Below, piece by piece: positions 24,177 through 33,150 of a stretch of 64,000 bases of DNA. The position numbers and the translations under genes were made by a program. Each line of letters begins with the position of its first letter. Position 1 is the first letter of the stretch. The DNA is from JBAYJC01 sp041665285. GTDB lineage: Bacteria > Patescibacteriota > Patescibacteriia > 2-12-FULL-60-25. A model generated the notes under the pieces. The model saw only the letters and a list, made by a program, of their open reading frames with translations, was not told where the DNA came from and did no database searches. The stretch is taken from the NCBI GenBank assembly GCA_041665285.1, contig JBAYJC010000001.1, positions 186,001 through 250,000 of the forward strand, read 5' to 3'.

Positions 24177-26357
24177 ATGGGCAAAAAGTTCCTTGTTGAG
24201 TTCTCTGTCTCTGGCGCTGATTCCAAAGGGAATACGCTCTGGGCACCAGACGGCATTCCCAATGGAAAAATCGTTTTTCCGGATCGATCTGCACGGTTTC
24301 AGCCGAAACACGGAGAAAAATGGGTATGTGAATTTCTGAAAGACTCACAGCCCGGTCAACGAAAGGGCTATGTCCTCGTACGCCCAATCTCACATCCAAC
24401 CATTGCCTGGCGTGAGACCAAAGAGGTATGCAACGGCATCAAAAAGAAGGAGCCCTACATCGCTGAACTGCCTGAAGCTCCGTCTTTCCATGCGCACGCG
24501 TCCTATGAAGAAGGACAACAACAAAACGGAGAATTTGAAAAACAAAAAAGACTGGTCCAAGACTTTCAATTTGCCTCATACGTGGACGCCGCGTTTGTTC
24601 GTACCTACGGGAAGCCAACTGTCTCTCTGGCCGGCTCCTCTGTGCTCCTCACATTTCCCCTTGGAGAAAAGCACGTAAGCGCCGCAACAGCCGCACAGCT
24701 CTTTCCTATAGAATATACTGGCAAGTGGCACATAGATCGCACGGCGATCTATGGCGCGTTTCATCTCAAAGAGCATAACCTGCCAATACAGCTCCCTCTT
24801 GGAAGCATGGGAGAATATGCTGAGCTCGCTCAGAAGCATCTCCAACTCCTTCCGCAAGAACAACAAGAAGAAATCATTACCCTTGTCCGAGACAGCGTAT
24901 TTTCACCAGAGCAGAGTGCTCAGGATCAATGGACAGGCTTTCTCGAATCGAGTCGCTCAGGTCTTCTCACAGAGTTCCGAACAGAGCTCGTAAACCTCCT
25001 TCAGCCTGGAGAAGTAGATTTCGTGGAGCGTGGTGGCAAAGAAATGGTTTCCTATCCTGAATCAGAAGATGGGTATAGACCAGCAGGATCTCACTGGACA
25101 TGGGTATCACATCCCTATCTCGGGGTTGGCATTCGACGCCATGGCTCAGAAACATCTCGTCCTGCCGCTGAAATAGGGATCCTTGTCTATGAAGGAAAAG
25201 ATGCCAGAACAGCAGAAGAGCAACGCTCAGCTGAAATCGTATTCAGACGCTCACGTATCAACGAGTTGCTCGCAGAAGCCTGTAAGGGAGAAGCGCCGGA
25301 ATATGATGAGGCGATTCGTCAGATGACCCCCGAAGAATGGCTGCGCCGTTTTCAACTTTGCATCGGGCAACTGCGAGAGACAGACGAGATGCGCTGGGCA
25401 GAAGAAGCCGCAAAAGAACTGCACGAAAAAACAGAGGCCTGGGAAGAGATGGATCGTGTCATAGAGACGTATGAGCAGGCAGAACATGCCTTTGCGGACA
25501 TTCAGGAGCGGCTTGAACAACATCGCATCACGATTCTTGATCGTCCTTACACGATAGATACAACCTGCCATACAAAGGAAGAAATCCAAACAAAGACCGC
25601 AGAGCTCCATGACTGGACTTCCCGAAAAGAAAAGGAATTGAAGCAGGAGCTACAACTCCGCGGAGAACGTGAGATTGCGGCGAGAGGATCCGCAGAGGAA
25701 CAAAAGCGTGCGCTCCATGAGGCGATGCAAGCACCTGGCGAAAAAGCTACATGGTTTCTTCACAACCTACCGGAAGAAGAACTCGTACAGCAGTATGGCC
25801 GAAAGCCCGGAGAGGGGTTTGGCGAGCGCGTCGCGGGAAAGAGCCTCTATCTGCCAGGATCGCGTTCTGTCGTAGGGATGCATTTTTCCACGGGCGGCGG
25901 CAGTCGCTATGTCACGGAGGTTGCGACAAAGGGCCTGACAGAGCTCTCAAGCTTTTCTATTCCTTCCACCGTCAGAAAGGGGGGAGCGGATCTTCGTGCA
26001 CTTGTGACAGAACCTACCTGGTCGGTTGCTTGGACGAATAATCGCGATGGCGAGCCTTATGCTTACGGATTCGCAAACGCTTCTGGCGTGGGAGAGCTCA
26101 AACCGTCTTTTCAGAATGAAGGCGAACTGCAATTCTCACGTAGCGGTTGGGGAGGAGGGGAAGGGGGACCGGAAGAGAATGAGGTACGTCGCGCACATCA
26201 TCTGCCTTCCATAAAACCTTCAGAGGTCAAACGGTCTCTACAATCAGAACAAAAAGAATTTAAAAAAACACCAACAACACCAATCGAAGCAAAACCCGCA
26301 GATCTCACAACCGTAGACTTTACAAATTTATTTGGCGGAAGAGCCAAACGCAGATAA
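24177..26357 (+). CDS. Large protein of unknown function
   Basis: A 726-residue protein that I cannot assign. The first 80 residues look like a small beta-barrel domain (GKIVFPDRSARFQPKHGEKW, KGYVLVRPISHPTIAWRETK). Residues 300-340 form a compact part (AGSHWTWVSHPYLGVGIRRH). Residues 360-520 are strongly helical and charged with coiled-coil character (AEEAAKELHEKTEAWEEMDR, KEKELKQELQLRGEREIAAR). The C-terminal 200 residues contain a Gly-rich stretch (SRSGWGGGEGGPEENE). There is no signal peptide or membrane helix. It has its own promoter and terminator. Confidence 0.75.
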   Translation: MGKKFLVEFSVSGADSKGNTLWAPDGIPNGKIVFPDRSARFQPKHGEKWVCEFLKDSQPGQRKGYVLVRPISHPTIAWRETKEVCNGIKKKEPYIAELPEAPSFHAHASYEEGQQQNGEFEKQKRLVQDFQFASYVDAAFVRTYGKPTVSLAGSSVLLTFPLGEKHVSAATAAQLFPIEYTGKWHIDRTAIYGAFHLKEHNLPIQLPLGSMGEYAELAQKHLQLLPQEQQEEIITLVRDSVFSPEQSAQDQWTGFLESSRSGLLTEFRTELVNLLQPGEVDFVERGGKEMVSYPESEDGYRPAGSHWTWVSHPYLGVGIRRHGSETSRPAAEIGILVYEGKDARTAEEQRSAEIVFRRSRINELLAEACKGEAPEYDEAIRQMTPEEWLRRFQLCIGQLRETDEMRWAEEAAKELHEKTEAWEEMDRVIETYEQAEHAFADIQERLEQHRITILDRPYTIDTTCHTKEEIQTKTAELHDWTSRKEKELKQELQLRGEREIAARGSAEEQKRALHEAMQAPGEKATWFLHNLPEEELVQQYGRKPGEGFGERVAGKSLYLPGSRSVVGMHFSTGGGSRYVTEVATKGLTELSSFSIPSTVRKGGADLRALVTEPTWSVAWTNNRDGEPYAYGFANASGVGELKPSFQNEGELQFSRSGWGGGEGGPEENEVRRAHHLPSIKPSEVKRSLQSEQKEFKKTPTTPIEAKPADLTTVDFTNLFGGRAKRR

Positions 26358-26413
26358 TGGAGTGGCGTTGTTTTGGAGTAAAAAATCTAAAAGCCTCAAG
26401 GGGAGGGGAAAGG

Positions 26414-26441
26414 AAAGCCCGCTTGGTTAGCGGGCTTTTTG
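26414..26441 (+). terminator. Rho-independent terminator
   Basis: AGCCCGCT pairs with AGCGGGCT (26416-26423 with 26429-26436), followed by TTTT. It ends the 726-aa orphan transcript. Confidence 0.8.
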
Positions 26442-26739
26442 AACAACCTTATGCGTCGCACAATAAACCTTATGCGACACATGTAGGGTTTTTTCTCTAC
26501 AAGACGCTCCTTGGCCTATCCCCCTCACGCGTAAAAGAAAAAACTCCACACGTGGAATACTTCAACTGTTCCTTGTTCATTCGTTCACTGGTTCCTGCAA
26601 TACGTTCTCGATGCATTGCGACGCTCTTCGCGCACTTCTTGTGTGTTGCTCTCTATTTCGAATTCGAATTCCGTCTGACGACCTACGCTCTGTAGCGTGA
26701 CTACCCGTCATGCTCACAGACAACACCGACGTCTTTATC
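26442..26739. other. Intergenic stretch without a convincing gene
   Basis: About 300 bp between converging transcripts. It has a direct repeat AACCTTATGCG (26445-26455 and 26466-26476), a GTCGCA/TGCGAC inverted repeat around the second copy followed by TTTTTT, and a hairpin GCGTGAC/GTCATGC near 26695-26712 just past the ftsQ stop. No ORF here has plausible composition. Confidence 0.5.
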
Positions 26740-27567
26740 TTATTTGTAGTAAACCCTTCCAGGTATTCTGATGTCTAGGTACTCTGATACCTTGAATTTC
26801 GTCCTAGACGATTTAAAGGCTTTGTAGTTTTCCACCTGTGGCGCGAGATCCTTTGAGCTGTCCAATAAGATGCGATACGTATCTACTGTCTCCATGGAAT
26901 CAATCTCTTTTGGCTGTTCAGCGACATTCAGTTCGCGATATGCAATACCCATTTTTTTTAACTGCAATGCAATATCCATCCAATGTCTTACTGATTCTGT
27001 GTCTGCGACGATATAGCCACTTGCAATCAATTCATCAAGGTCACGTTGGATAACAGGCGGATCGGAAAGCGTAGGCTCAACTTGTCCGAGCAAACGTGCT
27101 TGCACTTGCCGACGTTCATCTTTCGTGAGCTCTTCTGTCACAAGGCCACTTGCATCAACCCAGAGATACTGCTGATGCGAGTGAAGGACAAAGCGACTCT
27201 CACGTTCTTCCACCATGAGTCGTAAAACGTAACCATAGGTTTTATCCACAGTGACGTTTTCTGCAAACAATCTCGTCTGTAAATCTTTTTCCAATGCCTC
27301 ATAGTTCAGGAACCACGCATGTCGTGTAGACCAAGGTCGCCATTCTTTTCGTGCATCCAATGCGGCAAATACCCCCTTCTGTACCTCTGCCTGATCAAGA
27401 GCCTTCAATCCCCTCACCTCCACAGAATGGATCATCATCCAATCCCCTGCCAATAGCACGTACCCCCAACCCATGACACAAAAAAGTCCCAGCACCCAAA
27501 AGACACGACGCGTCCCGCTCTCGCGCCTCCTTTCCCCTTCTCGTTGTTGTACAGGTGCTGGTCGCAT
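26740..27567 (-). CDS. ftsQ: FtsQ/DivIB-type cell-division protein
   Basis: A 275-residue bitopic membrane protein of the divisome. A basic cytoplasmic tail (about 1-22) is followed by one membrane helix (VFWVLGLFCVMGWGYVLLAG) and a POTRA domain opening with IHSVEVRGLKALDQAEVQKG. The later FtsQ domain includes YLWVDASGLVTEEL. Its divergence makes FtsQ the best, but not the only, reading of a POTRA protein. It begins 3 nt after the preceding gene and is co-transcribed with it. The closest cell-wall genes are the mre cluster 6 kb away. Confidence 0.8.
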   Translation of the reverse strand: MRPAPVQQREGERRRESGTRRVFWVLGLFCVMGWGYVLLAGDWMMIHSVEVRGLKALDQAEVQKGVFAALDARKEWRPWSTRHAWFLNYEALEKDLQTRLFAENVTVDKTYGYVLRLMVEERESRFVLHSHQQYLWVDASGLVTEELTKDERRQVQARLLGQVEPTLSDPPVIQRDLDELIASGYIVADTESVRHWMDIALQLKKMGIAYRELNVAEQPKEIDSMETVDTYRILLDSSKDLAPQVENYKAFKSSRTKFKVSEYLDIRIPGRVYYK

Positions 27568-27570
27568 GGT

Positions 27571-28026
27571 TTAAGAAGAATGAGAAAGCATCTCGTGTTG
27601 TAGACGCGACACGTCGCCTTCTAAGACAACGGGCATCATTCCGAGCACCTCTTCCAGTATAGGCAGTTTTTCGTCAGGGGCGTGTAAAAGATAGATGGGT
27701 TTGCGGAGATAAAACGCGATTCCCATTTCCATCAAAACATTTCCTCCTATATAACCCGTCATACCATGTTTTTCCTCATTCACAACAAGGATGCAATCCC
27801 CTTCTTCGATTTTTGAAAAATGCTTGCGAATCAATTCCTGTTTTTTCGAATAATCACCCGCATCTGCAAACCAAGTTTTATAATGCAAAACATCAAAGTC
27901 CCCTGTCTTCTTCATTTCAAAAGCAACATGCGGAACAAGTACCGTGTGCCCTTGCGACTCAAGTTTATCCAATACATCGAGCAATTCTCGATAATGAGAA
28001 GCGCTTGCACAAAGTGTAATTTTCAT
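27571..28026 (-). CDS. Nucleoside 2-deoxyribosyltransferase-like protein
   Basis: About 151 residues with a Rossmann-like fold of the 2-deoxyribosyltransferase superfamily. MKITLCASASHYRE begins the first strand, and GDCILVVNEEKHGMTGYIGG followed by NVLMEMGIAFYLRKPIYLL matches the family's nucleotide-binding and catalytic Glu region. It could act in nucleotide salvage or on a nucleotide signal; the reaction is not shown. The ATG at 28026 is preferred to the upstream frame because a promoter lies just before it. It is the first gene of the pair with ftsQ. Confidence 0.7.
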   Translation of the reverse strand: MKITLCASASHYRELLDVLDKLESQGHTVLVPHVAFEMKKTGDFDVLHYKTWFADAGDYSKKQELIRKHFSKIEEGDCILVVNEEKHGMTGYIGGNVLMEMGIAFYLRKPIYLLHAPDEKLPILEEVLGMMPVVLEGDVSRLQHEMLSHSS

Positions 28027-28039
28027 AGCGAGCCTCTCC

Positions 28040-28068
28040 ATGATACACAAAATTCGCTTTGCAGACAA
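28040..28068 (-). promoter_or_regulatory. Promoter of the deoxyribosyltransferase-like/ftsQ operon
   Basis: TTGTCT (reverse complement of 28063-28068), 17 bp and TATCAT (28040-28045). A GGAGAGG directly follows the -10 and would lie mostly upstream of the transcription start, so the leader is only about 7 nt. Confidence 0.6.
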
Positions 28069-28170
28069 CGAACTTTTTCCCCTACAGCCCCCTTTTTGTT
28101 TGTATAGGTTTGGTTTTTTGGGCTCATCGAGCCCTTGCGTCGTAAAACGTTTTTCATGAGAATGATAATC

Positions 28171-28200
28171 AAAAAACCCCTCATCACTGAGGGGTTTTCT
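28171..28200 (-). terminator. Terminator of the greA-alr operon
   Basis: CCCCTCA pairs with TGAGGGG (28177-28183 with 28188-28194). On the minus strand it is followed by TTTTTT. Confidence 0.85.
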
Positions 28201-28206
28201 TTCTTT

Positions 28207-29352
28207 TTACTTTGTCACGATCCGTTTCACGAACGGATTGATCCTCGCGACCACTTCGTAATTAATACTCTTCATGCGTCCTGCAAACTCCTCTGCTGTT
28301 GGTCCTGTCCCCCCATCTCCTATGAGCACCACCTCGTCCCCTGCTTTGACGCCTGGAACATCCGTGACGTCCGCGATGCACATATTCATGCACACACGGC
28401 CGATCACCGAACAGCGTGTCCCCTTGATACCCACTTCCCCTGCCCCGGACATGGCCACGCGGTCAAAACCATCTGCATATCCAACAGGAAGTACCGCTAG
28501 GACAGAATCGCGCTTGACGCGTTGCGTGAGACCGTAGCTTACTGCCGTACCTGCTGATGCTCGTTTCACCTGTGCGATCACCGTCTTCCATGTCAAAACA
28601 GGCGAAAGTGTAAAATGAGGATCAAGACGTTGCATGGCGAGCTTTGTCTTTTCTGAAGACCATAACCCATACAACCCAATGCCAAATCGGATGAGATCAA
28701 AGCGCGTCTCTGGATACAGCAAGGCCGCGGCACTGCACGCCGTATGTCTCCAGGCAGGCAAAATACCCTCCTGTTCAAGCACATCGAGCGCTTCTCGATA
28801 GGCTTCTAACTGCTTATGAGCAAACGCAGGACTGTCCGTATCCTCGATGTTCGCATAATGCGTTGATACGCCTTCCATCCATACATGCTCTTCGCTTTTT
28901 ACCTTCCTCACGAGCTTGAGCAAATCGTCTGGATGGACTCCTTGCCGCATAAGCCCGGTCTCGACTTTGAGATGCACGCGCGCTGGATGTTTTGCTGTCG
29001 CTGTTTCTGCGGCGGTCGTGATGGTCGCGACATCGTACACAACAAACGAAATATCTGCCTGTATGGCTTCTGCTAAACGCGCCGGAGGAATATAGCCAAG
29101 CACAAGCACAGGCGTTTTTACACCCATGCGACGGATGGCGAGTGCTTCCTCAATCGCATCTACGCCATACCATGAGATTTTTGCACGATCCTCCAACATC
29201 GACACCACTTGCTCAAGCCCATGACCGTACGCATTTGCTTTGACCACAGCCATCACGTTTGCAGGATCCACAAGACGCTCCACAGCCTTCACATTACGAA
29301 GAAGCGCACTTGCGGAAATCTCTACCCATGATTTTTCTGTGAGGAGCTTCAT
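28207..29352 (-). CDS. alr: Alanine racemase
   Basis: A PLP enzyme that makes D-alanine for peptidoglycan, 381 residues, the usual length. The PLP-binding Lys38 is in VVKANAYGHG. The second catalytic residue, Tyr, is expected in GTAVSYGL, and the CMNM motif and the C-terminal beta domain (DEVVLIGDGG) are present. The start overlaps the serS stop as ATGA; it is the last gene of greA-lysS-nucleotidyltransferase-serS-alr. Together with dacA and mrdA it indicates a real peptidoglycan wall. Confidence 0.96.
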   Translation of the reverse strand: MKLLTEKSWVEISASALLRNVKAVERLVDPANVMAVVKANAYGHGLEQVVSMLEDRAKISWYGVDAIEEALAIRRMGVKTPVLVLGYIPPARLAEAIQADISFVVYDVATITTAAETATAKHPARVHLKVETGLMRQGVHPDDLLKLVRKVKSEEHVWMEGVSTHYANIEDTDSPAFAHKQLEAYREALDVLEQEGILPAWRHTACSAAALLYPETRFDLIRFGIGLYGLWSSEKTKLAMQRLDPHFTLSPVLTWKTVIAQVKRASAGTAVSYGLTQRVKRDSVLAVLPVGYADGFDRVAMSGAGEVGIKGTRCSVIGRVCMNMCIADVTDVPGVKAGDEVVLIGDGGTGPTAEEFAGRMKSINYEVVARINPFVKRIVTK

Positions 29353-30626
29353 GGCTTTTCAATACGATCAAATCCGCAGAAGGGCCGCAGGACTTCTGGC
29401 ACAAGAATAGAACCATCCTCTTGCTGATAGTTTTCCATGATGGCAATAAGTCCGCGTGACGTCGCAACCGCCGTGCCGTTCAACGTGTGCACAAACTCCG
29501 TATTCCCGTCGTCTTTGCGCGTACGAATATTCAAGCGACGCGCTTGATAGTCTGTGCAGTTCGATGCGCTCGTTACTTCACCCCAACCGCCTTTTCCTTC
29601 ACCCTTACCCCACATCCATGCCTCCAAATCATATTTGCGATACGCAGGACCACCGAGATCGCCTGTGCAAATATCCACGACCCGGAACGGCACACCAAGC
29701 TTCGTAAAGATGCGTTCTTCGAATGCCCGCAGTTCTTCGTGAACCGCATCTGACTGCTCTTGCGTCGTAAAAGCAAAGAGTTCTACTTTATCAAATTGAT
29801 GCACGCGATACAGTCCATTGGACTCGCGGCCATACGCTCCTGCCTCCGTACGAAAGCAGTGCGACAACCCCACATATTTGATCGGAAGTTTCGCGCGATC
29901 CAAAATCTCATCCTTGTGATATCCACCCAACGGAATTTCCGCAGTGCCCACAAGAGACAAATCCGTGTTCTCAATGGAATAGATCTGTGTTTCTGGCCCG
30001 CGTGGGTTATATCCCGTGCCAATCAGTACATCATCCTTTGCCAAGTCTGGAGTGAGCATGGGCACAAACCCCTCGGCGACTGCTTCTTTCAACACCCACT
30101 GAATGAGCGCCTGTTCGAGCAGAGCGAGTTTGCCCTTAATGAAGTAAAACTTCGCGCCTGCAACTTTTGCGCCGCGTTCGAAGTCTAACACGTCCAAAGC
30201 TTTCCCAAGCTCCACGTGCGATTGTGGGGCAAATGAGAGGGTCTCTACCTTCCCGATCACCTTCACTTCCTTATTTTCTGAATCATCCTCCCCAGTCGGA
30301 GCGTCCGGGTGCGTCATGTTGGGCACGCGCATCATCAAGCTTCTCCAAGTACCTTCTGCTTCATTCGCAGACGTTTCCAAAGCTCCCAACTCTTCCTTCA
30401 GAGTCTTTCCACGCTCAATCAACGCCGGACGGTCCGCCTTTTCTGCGGTCTTCATCTGTTCGGCAATCTCATTACGCTCACGTCGCACCTCTTCCAAGCG
30501 CTGGATAGTCGCCACACGCTCCTCATCCGCACGGAGTAACGCATCCACGTCTACGTCTGCACGGCGACGTTCCACGTTCCGCTTCACCTCTTCCGCATGA
30601 TCGCGGATAAATTTCATGTCTAACAT
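29349..30626 (-). CDS. serS: Seryl-tRNA synthetase
   Basis: A class II enzyme of 425 residues that charges tRNA-Ser. The N-terminal long coiled-coil arm that reads the tRNA runs to about residue 105. Motif 1 is near VGTAEIPLGG, motif 2 is FRTEAGAYGRESNGLYRVHQ and motif 3 is TAVATSRGLIAIMENYQQ. Two of its substrates, tRNA-Ser(GCT) and tRNA-Ser(TGA), are encoded in this window. It lies 5 nt after the nucleotidyltransferase gene in the operon. Confidence 0.97.
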   Translation of the reverse strand: MLDMKFIRDHAEEVKRNVERRRADVDVDALLRADEERVATIQRLEEVRRERNEIAEQMKTAEKADRPALIERGKTLKEELGALETSANEAEGTWRSLMMRVPNMTHPDAPTGEDDSENKEVKVIGKVETLSFAPQSHVELGKALDVLDFERGAKVAGAKFYFIKGKLALLEQALIQWVLKEAVAEGFVPMLTPDLAKDDVLIGTGYNPRGPETQIYSIENTDLSLVGTAEIPLGGYHKDEILDRAKLPIKYVGLSHCFRTEAGAYGRESNGLYRVHQFDKVELFAFTTQEQSDAVHEELRAFEERIFTKLGVPFRVVDICTGDLGGPAYRKYDLEAWMWGKGEGKGGWGEVTSASNCTDYQARRLNIRTRKDDGNTEFVHTLNGTAVATSRGLIAIMENYQQEDGSILVPEVLRPFCGFDRIEKP

Positions 30627-30631
30627 AGTTT

Positions 30632-31057
30632 TTATGATGGGTCTGTAGAAGAAAGACGTTCACGAAGTAAGGATGTTTTGTATTGTTCAGGGAAGAACGG
30701 CTCTGCGCGGTGGATCACCGTGGAAAGACCTCGACGACGAAGCTCTTCCTCCAGCGGTTCAACAAAGGTGTGCTGATCATATCCGAGTAGGATCACCTCT
30801 GGCCGCACCTCATCCAGCACCAGATAATAATCATCCTGCGAGCCAAGACGCGCCTCGTCAACAAAGCGACAGTCTCGGACATGTTCTAATCGCGCCTGCT
30901 CATCATCCACGGAAGAATGCCCTTTGACCTTGCGCACGGTTTGATCACGCGCCACAACCACCACAAGACGATCACCGAGAGCCTTTGCCTGTCGGAGAAC
31001 GTCTTCGTGGCCAGGATGAAAGAGATCAAATGTTCCAAAGCTCAAGACAGTCTTCAT
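30632..31057 (-). CDS. Cytidylyltransferase-like nucleotidyltransferase
   Basis: About 141 residues of the TagD/RibL/FAD-synthetase-like fold, which joins a nucleotide to a small phosphorylated substrate. SFGTFDLFHPGHEDVLRQAK carries the HxGH motif. RDQTVRKVKGH and VILLGYDQ are typical too, although the family's ISST-type motif is replaced by YKTSLLRER. The substrate could be FMN or another cofactor precursor. The ATG at 31057 is chosen to avoid overlap with lysS; a start at 31075 is possible. Confidence 0.85.
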   Translation of the reverse strand: MKTVLSFGTFDLFHPGHEDVLRQAKALGDRLVVVVARDQTVRKVKGHSSVDDEQARLEHVRDCRFVDEARLGSQDDYYLVLDEVRPEVILLGYDQHTFVEPLEEELRRRGLSTVIHRAEPFFPEQYKTSLLRERLSSTDPS

Positions 31058-31064
31058 AAGCGCG

Positions 31065-32567
31065 TTACTCTTCAACCGGGGTGGGGCAGCTCACTTCTGG
31101 CGGTAGTGTACGAAGCGTTGGGAACAGGATGACCTCCTTCACATGATGGACGCCTGCCAAAACTGCCGTGAGACGGTCGATCCCCACGCCCATGCCACTC
31201 GTGGGCGGCAAACCATGCTCCAAGGCGCGCACATACGCCTCATCCATTCTCTGCGCCTCTTCGCTCCCCTGCTCCACCAAGCACTGTTCCTCGATAAAAC
31301 GCGCACGCTGCACCTCTGAATCATTCAGCTCATGGTAAAACACCTTCACAATCTCAGCGCCATTCACCACGAGTTGCGCAATGGCGGCCTTGGTTGGATC
31401 ATCCGGGCTCTTGTTCGCAAGCGGCATCATGGCAAGCGGATAGTCCAATACCCACGTGGGTTGCACGATAAGCGGACGCGCGACTTTTTTATAGAGCGCG
31501 TCATAATAGTCGGACATGCCCACGCAACGACCAAAATCCACGTCCAGTTTTTTCTTAGCAACTGCTGAAGTGATCTGTTTGACGGTCGTCACTTCATTGA
31601 TATCAATCCCGCAGGCATCCAATACTGTCTGGCGGAACGTGGTGCGTGGGAACGGTGCGGTCCAAGACAAGGCGGAACACGCGTCCTGTCCTTCGACGGT
31701 CACGCATGCCGCGCGGACCGCTGTCATGAGTGCCTCTTCCATGAACGCGATAAAACGATCTTTTCCTGCGTACGCCCAGTAGAGTTCGATCTGCGTAAAC
31801 TCGGGATTGTGCGCATGATCTATCCCTTCATTACGAAAACAACGCGCAACCTCATACACCTTTTCAAATCCGCCCACAACCAAGCGCTTCAGATACAACT
31901 CTGGCGCAATGCGCAAATAATAATCCTCCCCAAGAGCATTGTGGTGTGTGACAAAGGGTTTTGCATTTGCTCCTCCGGCGATCGGGTGAAGCATGGGGGT
32001 CTCGACTTCCAAAAATCCATGGTCATCAAAAAATCGTCGCAACGCAGTCACGAGCTTAGAGCGAAGCACAAATATTCTCCGCACCTCTTCATTGCTCACG
32101 AGATCCATTTCCCGTTCACGATAGCGCGTCTCCACATCTTGCAATCCGTGGAATTTCTCCGGCAAAGGGAGAAGCGCCTTCACAAGTGGGCGCCATGCGC
32201 GAACCGAGAGCGTCTTTTCTCCGCGCTTGGTCACAAACAGCGTGCCACGCGCCTCTACGATATCTCCTGGATCAATGAGGTCTCGCATGTGCGCAAAAAC
32301 CTCTGCGCCAATCTCATCCTCTTTCAAGGCGATCTGCAATTTGCCCGTGCCATCCACAAGATCCGCAAACAGCATGCCGCCATGCACGCGGACCGTCATC
32401 AGACGACCAGCAAGCGTCACGTCTTTTGCCTCCGCGGTCCAGGCGTCAAACTGAGCCAGCACCTCAGCGCACGTGGCGGTGCGTGCAGACTCCTGCGGAT
32501 ACGGTGCGTATCCATACGCCTCTAACCGCTCAAGCTTTTGCCGGCGGGTTTGTGCTTCGTCTAACAT
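31065..32567 (-). CDS. lysS: Lysyl-tRNA synthetase, class II
   Basis: A 500-residue enzyme that charges tRNA-Lys. The N-terminal OB-fold anticodon domain (VTLAGRLMTVRVHGGMLFAD) is followed by a catalytic core with motif 2 (FRNEGIDHAHNPEFTQIELY) and motif 3 (GLPPTSGMGVGIDRLTAVLA). The gene follows greA by 15 nt and precedes the nucleotidyltransferase. Confidence 0.97.
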   Translation of the reverse strand: MLDEAQTRRQKLERLEAYGYAPYPQESARTATCAEVLAQFDAWTAEAKDVTLAGRLMTVRVHGGMLFADLVDGTGKLQIALKEDEIGAEVFAHMRDLIDPGDIVEARGTLFVTKRGEKTLSVRAWRPLVKALLPLPEKFHGLQDVETRYREREMDLVSNEEVRRIFVLRSKLVTALRRFFDDHGFLEVETPMLHPIAGGANAKPFVTHHNALGEDYYLRIAPELYLKRLVVGGFEKVYEVARCFRNEGIDHAHNPEFTQIELYWAYAGKDRFIAFMEEALMTAVRAACVTVEGQDACSALSWTAPFPRTTFRQTVLDACGIDINEVTTVKQITSAVAKKKLDVDFGRCVGMSDYYDALYKKVARPLIVQPTWVLDYPLAMMPLANKSPDDPTKAAIAQLVVNGAEIVKVFYHELNDSEVQRARFIEEQCLVEQGSEEAQRMDEAYVRALEHGLPPTSGMGVGIDRLTAVLAGVHHVKEVILFPTLRTLPPEVSCPTPVEE

Positions 32568-32582
32568 AATGGGAGAAGATGG

Positions 32583-33047
32583 TTATTGAATGGCCACCAC
32601 CTGATAAATGACAAGACCTGCGGGAGAGCGCACTTCTGTTTGCTCCCCTGCTTGTTTGCCCAGTAGCGCACTCCCAATCGGTGACTCATTGGAAATCTTG
32701 CCCACAAGCGGATCTGCCTCGTTTGACCCTACGATCGTAAAGGTCCGTTCCTTGCCATTCACCTTGACCTGTACCGTGGAACCAATGCGTACCACATCTT
32801 GTTTTCCTCCTGTGTCTTCGATGAGTTGATAGTTTTTCAATGCTTCACTGACTTCGTAGATACGCGCCTCCACCATCTGGAGTGCATCCATGGCCTCGTG
32901 ATATTCCGCGTTTTCTGCGAGATCGCCAAGAGCCTTCGCGGCTTCAATGCGTTCGGTGAGCTCTGCACGGCGGACTGTTTTGAGTTCGTGAAGTTCGTTT
33001 TGGAGCTTCTTCAATCCTTCGGCACTCAGATATTGGACAGTAGACAT
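32583..33047 (-). CDS. greA: Transcription elongation factor GreA
   Basis: A 154-residue factor that rescues backtracked RNA polymerase by stimulating transcript cleavage. The N-terminal coiled coil starts with YLSAEGLKKLQNELHEL and has the acidic tip region GDLAENAEYHEA. The C-terminal domain contains VGSNEADPLVGKISNESPIG. The start is set at MSTVQYLSAEG; the six upstream codons are unlikely. It is the first gene of its operon. Confidence 0.95.
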   Translation of the reverse strand: MSTVQYLSAEGLKKLQNELHELKTVRRAELTERIEAAKALGDLAENAEYHEAMDALQMVEARIYEVSEALKNYQLIEDTGGKQDVVRIGSTVQVKVNGKERTFTIVGSNEADPLVGKISNESPIGSALLGKQAGEQTEVRSPAGLVIYQVVAIQ

Positions 33048-33150
33048 AACAATGAAACGAATCAAAAGCGCGCGAGGACAAACCGCGCACGCTCTCTAAG
33101 GTTTTCTCTAAGGTATCGAGTGGGAAAAAGGATGTCAAACAGGCCATGCC

